Shown here: piece after piece, positions 12,801 through 24,800 of the stretch
Position numbering within the stretch: the stretch's first letter is position 1
Layout: every line of letters starts with the position of its first letter
NCBI RefSeq assembly: GCF_000090795.2
Contig: NW_003546791.1
Location: forward strand, 16,103-53,782
DNA length: 37,680 bases
Source of the DNA: Amphimedon queenslandica
Taxonomy: Eukaryota > Porifera > Demospongiae > Haplosclerida > Niphatidae
Direction of reading: 5' to 3'
Position numbers and translations under genes: made by a program
The notes under the pieces: model-generated
The model's database searches: none
Seen by the model: only the letters and a program-made list of their open reading frames with translations
Told to the model about the DNA's origin: nothing

Positions 12801-15800
12801 CCTCATCCAATACAACAACTGATACATAGTTAGTCACATCTTGCTTCTTCTGGAAACTCTTGGCAGTATTGAATACTTCAATGACACTCTCTGGAGTTGA
12901 TAGCTGACTGCATTGATAGGAGAACATGTGAACCTAGAGATAAAATTGGTACCATAAAAGAGAAATACAAATGAAAGGAGAAGCGACAAAATAGATAATA
13001 TACACAAAACACTCATGGTTAACCTCTTTAAATTCTTTCATAAGTTGTTTTTCAGATGACCTTCCAAGCATTGAAGCAGCAACAATGGATTTGGCTAGTG
13101 ATTTAGAGCTGCCTGGTTTACCAACAAGAAACAAAGGTATCCTTAATTCAATACATATTGCCATCATAAACACATTCTCTCTCAGTGCAGCATTTCTTGC
13201 AATATTAGGACCAAGTTTCATGTTATCAAGAAGGACATCCTGACACCTAACACATAAATTGAAATAAACAAAATGGAATTTATGTACAGTACAGTACCAT
13301 TTAATTTCATTGCTGAATTGTTCTCTTCCAGCTATTGCTAGAGGGGCAGTGAATTGTTGTACTACACCATCCTCATATTCATTTCTATCTTGTAGTCTGG
13401 CATGATAGCACACACTAACTGATAATATCAGTGCTCTAGTGATATCAGACACTGGCTGCTTCTCCTAATAAATAAAAATAAAAAAGGGCTTGTCTGAATT
13501 AACACTATTTCTTGGAGCTTACATCTCCTTGAGCTTTATCTCTAACACTCTCACTAAACTGCTCCTTCTTCTGACAGAAATACTTAAAGACAATCATTGC
13601 ACGCTCCACATCTCTCAAACTAACAAAACTACATTCATCCTAAAAATGATGAAATTATTAAGGTAATATTATTATGCTGCCATACATTTCTTCCTCTCAT
13701 GTATTTCTGTGACCAGGCCAGTACATTAGCCACAGACTCTATGACAGCTGTTTGACCAGTTACTTCAGCAATAGCATGACATCTATCTTTCACTATCTGT
13801 CTTGTATAGTCCTTCTCTGTTGCATTGTTCAACTGTCCAAAGTCATACACTAATGGTCTCATGCTGGGAGGCAAGTCAAGTACTCTATACACTAACTGCC
13901 TGAGTGGGATTTTACCTATTAATAAAATTTAATGTATAATGTGATTCCTCTAAAACACATTACTTAAAATTTTGTAATTGCAATTTTAATAATAAATTTA
14001 CATGTAAGAATAGGGTTTAAATTAAATGTTTTTGTCAAATTCAGAGAATGAATTACAGTTCAATTACATTAAGCTACACTGTATAAGACCAAGCTCTGAT
14101 AATGAAAAAAAATTCAGTATTGTGTACCTAACTTCTGCTGAGTTTCTGTTGCTTTTACAAAAAATCCAAGACCAGCTGATTCAAGCTTACTAATCATCTT
14201 ATCAGTATGTCTACAATACATGTAATTGAATTCAGAAAAACATTATACTCACTTCCTATAAGGATTACATGCAGCAATAAACTTAACATCAGCTTCAATT
14301 AGTCTGCCATTAATTCTTCTATCACACATCACTTCCTTTATCAGGCCAATAGCATCACTTGTATTAGCTTCATCAAAGAATAATATTGTATCAATTTCAT
14401 GATCATTTCTATTCTTAGCTGCAATCTTTTCAGCCTCTTCTACTTTTTTAATAACATCACTTTCTAAAGTACCACCATGAACCTAAAAAACAATTATACT
14501 ACATGCATCATTTAAGAAGTGAAATATCTCACCTTCATAATAAGCATGTTTTGGACATGACTTCCTCCATCTTTACAGCCTCTGGCAGCAAGATCACACA
14601 TGTACCTGATTAGTCTTGTCTTACCACAACCAGTCTCACCCATTATAACTACTGGTATATTACACCTTTATAATCAAGAGTAAAAATCCATCAATAATAT
14701 ATGATTGATTTATGATGAGTCAATTGATGCATAACAATATACATGTACACTGCATCTTTAAAATAATATTATTAATATAATACCTGAATCTCATATGTAT
14801 TGCCATTATTTTGATGACATTATCAACTGTCAGTACATAAGTAGGGTCTGGATCATAGCTCCATTCTAGACCCATTACCATTCCAATCTTTTCTATCATA
14901 GTATCCTTTTGCCAGGATTGATAATTTTCAGAAAGATTGACCTGATTATGTTGCAGCCCAGTGTGCAGTTGTGGTTTCATTACTCCTGCTTCTATCATCA
15001 AACCTTTAACAGGATCCATTAGGTCTCCAGTACGAGTGACGTTAAAACCAACAAATGTGATACTCATTCCATCTTCATTGAAGAACAAATAAGGATGATA
15101 ACTACATACATGTAATAAAAAGTAGAATACATTATGTAAAGCACATGAATAAAAATGTAAAACTATACCTTTGTTCCCATTGCTTTCTCTCATCAATCTG
15201 ATATTCCTGCAGTGTCTCTTCTACAGGAATTTCTTCTTGATTCTCTGCAGCTACCTCACCTTTAAGAGATGATGTGGCAAAATCCTAAAAGAATTAAGTA
15301 CACACACACACAGTTAAGAAATTGCTTTCAGAACCACTTTTTGAGAGCAAAGTGTGGACTATAATAGTACAAAATATTTTTCAGAATTTTTGTCATTTTC
15401 TTAAACTGGCCATAACTCAAAAAATTGAAGTCAGAATCAGCTCAAACTTTCTACACAGCATAAGGATATTAATATGTATCAGAAAATGTAATAAAAATTT
15501 GAGGTGACTTCAGAGGCATTTTTGAAAAAAACCAAAAATGTAATAAAAATTGGGAGTGTTTTGATAATAAAATGTGCATAAACAATGTACCTTGGACATT
15601 CTGATCATAAACTTGACTACAAAAGTCTTAAGTCCAGACATGACATCGCCAACAATATCTTCATTGCAGAATATTGAGTTCTCACAAGATCTCAATTGAG
15701 TATTGAGAAATTCAACAAAATGTTTTAATTCAGACCATGATGGATCTTTTACTCCACACTGCCTATAAAATATAGTAATTGTTAATTGAGTAATATAAAA

Positions 15801-18800
15801 TACAAATGCAAGGCTTTGAAATGGTCATACTTTAATAAAACTTGTAAACATTCAACATGCTTTCCTTCAACTAGTCCAGGATTATAAGAGAATCTGTCTA
15901 ATGGAGAAGAGCCAATGTGTCTCCTCAGGTACTGATAGACACGTTGAAAATGTGAACTCCTAAATTCTTTTTCATCCATCAATCGAGCAGAAGCATCTAC
16001 AGTGATACAAAAATTAAAATTAATTTAAAGTCTTGTTATTACCTCCTCTTCCTTCCTCAAGCACATTACAGACTGATCTAGGAGACAAACACTGAACTGT
16101 AGGAAGAAGCTTAAGTAGTTCAACTGTTGGCTTAGCAAACTTAATATCATTCTATAAACAATATTTAACACACAAAAAGTCATCAATACTATACTCAAAA
16201 ATATGTACTTTTAATACAGAGACTTCAATGGCATATAGATGAGAAATGTAGGACCTCCATATTTTCCCCTGACTGTCAGATACAGCTTGTAATATCAGTA
16301 ATGAGAACAATACTGAATCAACCTGCCTTAACACCTACATGTATTAAATCACAAAAAAGATGAAATACAAAGCATTATAACTTTATTGATAATTACATTT
16401 GGTGAAATATCAAGATGAAATATAATCGCTTGATTAGTGTCTTTACTACCAACACTACTTTTTAACAACTGAACAATACTGTCACTAGTAACTTTAGGAC
16501 CATGAACTGGTATAATAACATCAGAAGAGACTCCATAGCACTTGCTCTTTAATTCTTCCTTCATTCTTTGAATATACAATGATTTGCCCATTCCTGTTCT
16601 ATCAGATGTCACCACACGTACACATGAACTAATAAATAACACAAAATAAAAATATTCTACACAATATCTGTTACTTTTCTCTGTCAATAGTAGAAGCAAG
16701 TACTCGTCTTCCTAAAATGTTAGGATTTTGCACAAAATGAGACTTCAAATATTGTTTGTAATCATCATCATGATGGAATGTCTCCAGCTGTTGCTTGAAA
16801 AACTGAAGTTTCGATATCATATGAGACTTGTCAAGATCTTCATCACTACATACTATTACTAGCCTATAATCTGAACAGGAAAAATATATAAAGAAGATTA
16901 TTAGAAAGTTATCACAATTTTTTACCATTTATAGCATAAGAACAATCAGAAAGTGATTTCAATGCTTTATCACAGACTTGATAAGAGAGCAGTTCAGCAT
17001 GTACAAGACAGAATATTCTAAAGTGGTTAGGATCTCCCATTGCTCTCTTCCACAATAGAGTCACTTCTTCCTCAGTTGTATTCTCATTACAAATAAGAAC
17101 CTCTTCATATGTTGGCATGGGAAGGTCTTTAGTCTCCATGTATAGCGAAAGGACAGTTTTAAACACTTTATCTGATGAGAAAATTAATTCATCATAATTT
17201 AAATTTTCTAACTTTGAGTACCTGGAGGGGTTACTAGTAGATTAGGTTCACCACATTTTAGTCCTTCGGGAAATTTTCTCTGCAAGCCAACAGTGGCTGA
17301 TAAAGATTACAAAATTAATAGTCTTAAGCAAGTATTGTAAACTTACGTTTATTACTTTGAGAAAGTTGTTGTAGAGTCATACCCAGTGCCAGTATGGTGA
17401 GGTAATTTTCAGCTGAAGTTTTCTCACTACTTGTGATTACCAAGTTTCTACAAAAAAATTAGTGAAAAATATTCATTTAAAAATAACAGAATGAAGCACA
17501 TTGTACTTACTGTAGTTCATCAGAGTCTGCACTGATTTGTCTATCATATTCTCCAATGCTATCATGTCTCTCAAAGACACTATCATAAGGTACTGGAGCA
17601 AACAGTTCACCTGATTCAGGTGGACCTTCCATTAGAGAAGCCATTGCTCTTTCTATATTGTCTGGATGTTGCTCAGCAGCAGCTAATGACTCTTCTACAG
17701 TAAAGCCAGAATCAATCAGACCTCTAACGACAGGGTGATCCTCACTGATGGGTACTCGATCAACTACTTTTAGCCTAGCTGGACGAGAGGCTGGAGGATG
17801 AGAAGAATGAGAGACAGTATGTGACGCAAGAGGAGGTACTTCAGTCCAAGCTTCTACAGGTCTATCAAAGGACTCTTCAAGAGCAGAATAAGAACCAGGA
17901 AGGTAAGGTGGTTCATGCAGTGTGATTGCCTCTTCAACATCAATCTCCATATCTTCCTCTTCTGAAGGTAGCTCCTCCTCATCTTCAGGATATATTTCAG
18001 TAGCAGTCTCACTTTCAGCATCACTATCAGTGAAGTCAAAATTCTCAATATTCTCATTGCACCACTCCATTACTGCTTCTTGTACTTTTGGCTTTTCGCA
18101 TCTTTCAAATGCAAGAAAAATGAGTTTCCTTGAAAAACCAAACTCTTCCTTTAGATCATATACCATTGCTTTCTGGTTGTCAGTTAAATCTTCATCTGTC
18201 AGCTTAGGTTGAGGGCCTGAGGGGGTCACAGTCTTAAGTACTGCTTCTACTATTGGTTTAGTTAATGGTACTGAGTCTCTGTTCCCTATTGATTCTCTAT
18301 TAGCATGTAACTCAGCTGCTGGTATGAATGAATTGTGATCATTTTGTATTGGCAAAGCATTATCTGATAGTAGCCTAGAAGGAGGATCTACATAACCTGA
18401 TAAATAAGACTGCGATGATTTGCTATGAGTAAATAATTGATCTTGCAAAAATTGCTGCTCAGCAAGTATACCATTAACTGTTTGAACTTCATTTTTGATG
18501 GCATTGGAAGACAATTCCCGTGAGATGCTCTGCAGTAGAGTCAAGACTTCTTGTTTGACTGGTCTAGTTGGTACTGCACTTCCTTTGAATTGACCTAATT
18601 CCTCTCTGAGGGACAGAAGTTGTGGAGTTGTAAAGTAATTGAGTTCATAAAAATTATCTCTTTGTTGAGCAAGTTGACATTTCCAAGTTTGCAGATCTTC
18701 TTCCAATGCACTAGCTCTGACCTGAAGGCAGTTTACAATGTCATCCAATGCACAAGAGAAGGTTAGGGTCCATCCAATATATTTGTCGTTGCCATGTTGC

Positions 18801-21800
18801 TGTAACTCTATTAGGACATCAGTGATCCTACAGACACTGTGGAAAACCTGAAAAAAATATTATGCATGCATGCATGTGTAGATACTATGTTAGCTTACAT
18901 CAAGAAACAAATCCACTTGTTTTCTTTCCTTTGTTTCTCTACCTGTTATTAGTACTAGTTTGCTCTCAAGGTCTCTTAGCTCATCAAGGTTATAATGCAA
19001 CTTGTGGATCCTCTTACGCTTGGATTGCCTCATTCTTAAGTGGATACCTTCTGAACGACTAACCAAAATACCTTTCTTAGAGGATCCAATCTCATAGATA
19101 CCATAACTATTAATGTTATTCATCTGACCAAAAGAGGTCACTTCCACAGAGCCTTGAGTTTCCTTAACTGATTGATACCAATCAATTTCTCTTTCACATG
19201 TTCTCTAAAGTGAAAATTAAAAAAATAAGGAGTAAGGAGGCTAGCAATATTAATTACCATCATTTCTGGAAGATTAGGAGCTGTCTCTAGAGTAACCCAC
19301 AATGTTTTGCACAGCTCCTGCAGTTTCTGGTAACTGGCATCTTTTGTTAATCTGTATATTAAAGGACCAAACCCACTACCAACTGTACGTAAGAATGATA
19401 GCTTATCAGTAGTCATATCACCCTCTCCACCAGCTGCTGTAGCTAACGCAACTGTCACAAAATTAACTAAATTTGTTACATCTAGTAATGGTAAACATAC
19501 CACAGATAACTGAAATGTATCAAAAACAAATACCTTTTGTTTCGTTTCTAATCCATTCTACAATTTTCTGACAATCAGCAAATGCTTCAAGACATTCTCT
19601 TTTAGCAGTATCCATTGCATATTCTTGAAGAAATCTTCCAGCATCCACCACACTATGATCAATAGTGCTCAGTGTGGCATGATTAGATGAAACCTAGTAT
19701 TGAAACAAGTTTTTAAATAATTACTTTATTACTGTATATAAGTGGAATATTTCACTGTCCGTTATGACTTACACATGAGCTACTAACTTCATTTACAACA
19801 AAGAAATAATTAACTTGTTTCTATTGTTAAAAGTCATCTTAAAAGATTGTAAAAACCTTTCATAGAAAACAGAAGTTTTTATTTAACTTCTGAAATGCTC
19901 GTGTACTAAAAATATATATCTACTGGAATGAAATTTGTAAAACTTTTTTCCCATATGTGTAAGGTAAATATGCATAAGTGTAAGGTATGTACCTTTGATG
20001 CTACTCTTTCCACTATAACAAAGTCTCCAGTCAAATTAAGTGTATCACGAATTTTAAGAAATGATTCTGCTGTTTCTCTGTAGCCACACAAATCCCAATA
20101 CTGACCAATATGCACAACAGCATTCTTTATCCAGTTGATATCATCAGTGACAATATGATTGATGGCATCAGCTGCATGCTGAAGATTAATGAGATCTTTC
20201 TGTAACTTATCAAGCTTCTTAAAGTAAACATTCTTAAACTGATCATCTACTTCTAACAAGGTCATGTCTCCAGACTGCAATTTTTTCAATAATAAGGTGC
20301 AAGATTGAAGTGTTGGCTGCCATAATATTGAATATATTTTTGATGAATCAACTGTTGCTGGTTGCTCACTCATATTTTTATGCCAAAGCCTATTAAAGAT
20401 ATCACTGGAGTATTTAGAAGAGATAATGAAGAATCCATTCAGGCAAGGATCAAGTGGTCTAGCATCAGAAAAAGACACAACCTCGCAGCTACCATCTGAT
20501 GCTGTAATACATAACTTATTGATCTTTTCATCTTCGTAGTTCTTTTGAAGTTCATCCATTAAATTATATTGACCTGCAAAAAAAAACATACATAAAAATG
20601 GATGCAGACAACTGATACTAATTTTCATTCTTACCTGCTAATATTTTGCGAATATGAGAAAGAAAGTACTTCAATTTCATCATGTATTCTTCAAAATGTT
20701 CAAATTCTTTCAGTCGCTTCTCTATACTCTTTTGCAGATCAATTATTCGTGATTCATCAATAACTTCACAGAGTTTATTCATTTGTATTTGCTTAGCTCT
20801 AATGCTGTTTAATTCAGTAATAGTGATCCCACCACTATTAATATTAGCACACACTGCTTCTAATTTACTGACTGCACAAGTCACTATTAGCCTCCATTCA
20901 CCAGACTCTCTAGTATCTTTCCCAACTTGAGCATCTGCAGAACATAAAAATAATTATTATGCTTTTAATAAAATTAATATTCCTTACAAGAGATCTTAAG
21001 AATTCCTGGCCACATTTCCCAATCAAGCAAATCATTAAAAGGAATTTCTTGTGTTCTGCGAAATTCAGGATACCTCTTCTCAATAATTTTAGAAATTAGC
21101 TTAAAAACCCGTTCAGACTTTAAGTCAAGTAACGTATCCCATCTTTGAATACTTTGTGTCTGCAAGAGTATAAACAATAAGGCTAAAAGTCTGGCAAGAT
21201 GTAACTCACCATTGATCTCTTTGAAAACATACTATCTAATGCTTCAATTGCTTTCGTAAGAAATATGTTCCGGAATGAATCAGCAATTTCTTTTCGGTGC
21301 TCAACATTAATAAAAAGGTTAATCTTCAGCTCAGGTGATGGAATTTCAGAAACTCTATCACTAACAAGCTCCAGGACTATTGCTTCTAAATCATTTTCCA
21401 TTACATCTGCTGAAAACTTAAGACTTAAAATGCTCTTCCAAAACTAAAAGAGACAAAGTAAATTCAAATAAAGTATGAATTACTTCAAGTTCTTCATTTT
21501 CTTTCTTCAATTCTTGAAAAGTTGTTCCAGCAAACTTCAAGGAAGCACCAAAGAAGGATCCACCAATAACATCTTTATGAGCAACCCAGTCCTTTAGTAG
21601 TTCTCTTACATTAACAGTTAGACTCTGACAAAGAGTGTCCTGATTATTAGCCTGATCTTGAAACAATTTAGCTTTAAAAAGGATGTGAAGGTAGAGTGAA
21701 ATCATAGATTTTACTAAAATCTTAGCATTTTTTGAAAAATTTAGTTTGTCTCGAAAACTCTCAAGCAAAAAACCTGCAGCATCAGAATACCAGACTAATA

Positions 21801-24800
21801 CAGCAAAACTACAAAAGGAACTTATATGATGTACTTTAGATCAATAAAATAATTACGTGGTAATATCTTTCTCATAAATTCTTTTAAGAATGTTAGCTAA
21901 TGGTATCCTGAAGCAATGATTCATCTAGAAATGAAAACTTAGTTAAACTTATACTTTTCATTATTCATGCCACTTATTCAGTAAAATTGAAGAAAAAATT
22001 AATCATTTGTTTAACAAAACTTATTGATGCAATTGTACTAGCAAAGCATACCATTAAAAAAGTATTTCTTAAAAAAGCAAAAAGTTTTTACTTGTACAAA
22101 TGATAAATTTATATATACATGTACATCATGGTATGGCTTATGTGGGCTCCTGAATATACTGGTACATAAAATATACATGTAGTTATGACACAGCAAGCAT
22201 GAGGTACACATCAAAGGTTAAGACGCTTGACAAGAAGTTGGCACACGACAAGCATGCAGAACCTACACATTGAAAATTGTTTTTCATGTCCATTATTTGG
22301 TGTATGCCATTAAACATCTGTAAACATTATTCTAATCATACAAAACTAATTCCACTTTCTGGATTATACATGTAGGCTTATAGTTAAGATACATGTATGC
22401 ATTGGTTTTCAGCATACCTTGTTCTCAGTCACTGATGATAATCTCAAATTGTGAGTATCTGAATGTAAATTGAGTCTTTCAATAAGCCACACAATGGCTA
22501 GCTCAATTGGCAACATGTCACAAAGAATAACTGTATCCTCCTGGGGACAAATGTAGGGGATTATGTAAAGAAGTTTTGAATCAAACTGAAATAACTGTTG
22601 AATATCTTTTTCGTGCTTTTGAACAAACCTATATAAAGTGGGCAAACACATACATGTTTATTATTGACAGCTTTACTACACTACAATATTCCTACCCTGA
22701 TTTGAATTGTAATGTTGATTGTAATTTTCCAATCATAACTGAAGGATCACCCCAAGTTATCTGATTTAAAGGAACACATGACTTCTGATTGGGCACTGAG
22801 AGGTCACACAAAAAGTGGTATAAAGGTAAAGCTTTGACAATAACAATGGCATTCTCATGCTTCTGCAATGCTATAACTGTTCTTAAGTAATGAACAAGAG
22901 CAACTACAACAATATTCCTATAAGGAACAATAATTAAATAAAAATTCTACATAAATTACTTTGCTTCAGGTGATTCTCCTATCATACTCCTTAAAAACTT
23001 AAGTTCTTTTTCTCCGTTAGTAATTGATAAACTCATTGCTTGAAGCAGTGCAACTCTAAACTCATTTGAAAAAGGAACATTGACAGACTGATTTAGTTTG
23101 TATAAACAACAGGCCAAAAGTACAGCTGAAGTAACAGAATTATATGCATAATCTCGTTGCTTATTTAGATTAACAAGAACAGCTTCTATCCAGTCAATTA
23201 AAAACTACATAGTGGAATGTCATTTCAAAACATTGTGCAATTGACTTACTGAACCAATATCTGGAACTTCCCAACGGTTCTCACCTCCTCTATGTTCCAC
23301 CCATTGCAAAAATGCACATCGAATTAGAGACACACAGCCATTTATTGCTACATCAAGTTTCACCTTAAATTTTCCACTCAAAAGAATTTCTCTTGTTGGT
23401 TGCAAGTGAATTTCCATACATTGACAGCGCATCACAGTCGGAGTAGGAACAGTGATGGCAGTGGGATCATCAGGCTCTGCTCTTGAAATAATATCCCAAA
23501 CCTTCTTTAATGTTCCTTTGGCTGTTTTAACCTTAGTTTCAGGTAAAATGATAGTGTCAAACTGTCTATAGAAACCTGTAAATAAAACAATTATACCACT
23601 GAACACATTAGAACTAATCACTCACCTCCAGGAACTAACTTTTCCTTGGGTACTTTAAGTAACCTATTTGTATTGACACCTTGATAAGGAGGTGCTCCAT
23701 GAAGGTACTCAAATTGATGCGTCACTTTTATCAATGGAGAATACACTACATATTTGTATGGAAGACCATTTTTTAAGGACACTATAAAATCAGTATTGAT
23801 TGTCATATCATATCTGACTGAATGGAATCCTCCACCAGCATCTCTAATAATAGTGAATGTAAAATTGAAAGCCACAAAAATTATAAAACAAACCTCAGTA
23901 ATATACATGGACCAATATCAAATTTCCAATCTCCCAGACTTTTGTGTCCAAATCTCATGTAGACTTCAGAGCTTCCTTCTTCCCATTTCCAAATTTCCTT
24001 TTGAATGACAGCATTAAATTGTAATCTCATTGCCCTATTCTGTGTAGGCTGCAATACATGAAGTTTAGTTGTTGGCCTACATATATTATACATAAACACA
24101 TATAAAATTATAAATAAAAATTGTTTTAAAGAAAAAAATTACTTACAAATTAGGGCATACACGTAGTTCATCTTTCTTCTCACTTCTTGGCTTGTTTTCA
24201 TTACCACCAACAGTTCCACTACTACCAACACCTTTCCCACTAATTCCACCCTTTATATTCTCACCACTTTTCCCACTTTCCTTTATTCCCTCTTTATGTC
24301 CCTTTTTGTTAGCTTCATCCTTTGCACTTTCTACTCTTTCACTTACTGCACCATCATTTTCACCTTCCTTTGCATCCTTTCCCTTTTGTTTACGATCTGT
24401 TTCAGAGTCTCCATCTCTACTATCATTACTACCATTACCACTTCCATTTTTGGTATTTCTAATTGCTCCATTTTTACTACCACCCATAACATCATTAGAT
24501 CTGTTTATGTTATTTAATTTATCCTCTGTGTCATTACTTCTATTATCACTAGTTCCTTCATTTTCTCTTCCTAGATTTTCTGTCTCCGATTGTTGGTTAT
24601 TTTCCCCATTTTTCTTATCTCCATCTAATATTGTCCATTCTTCTTCTGACTTCTGAGTAATGTCAATTACTGTAACAGGTTCGCCAATAATTCCAAACGT
24701 ATCATCAACTTTTTCACAAGTGACTGCTCCGCCAACCATTGCAGTTACACGATCAGTGTTACCTACAACTGTGGTAGTTACAGAATTTTGTTTTTGCCTA

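Noticed and set aside
17922..18212. Plus-strand Ser-rich ORF
   Set aside because: Antisense of the acidic and UBA-coding exon.
18861..18876. TGCATGCA microsatellite
   Set aside because: A few repeats only, in a short intron; no sign of function.
24192..24656. Plus-strand ORF of 154 codons rich in Pro, Leu and Ser
   Set aside because: Antisense shadow of the charged linker in the first exon of the RNF213-like gene.
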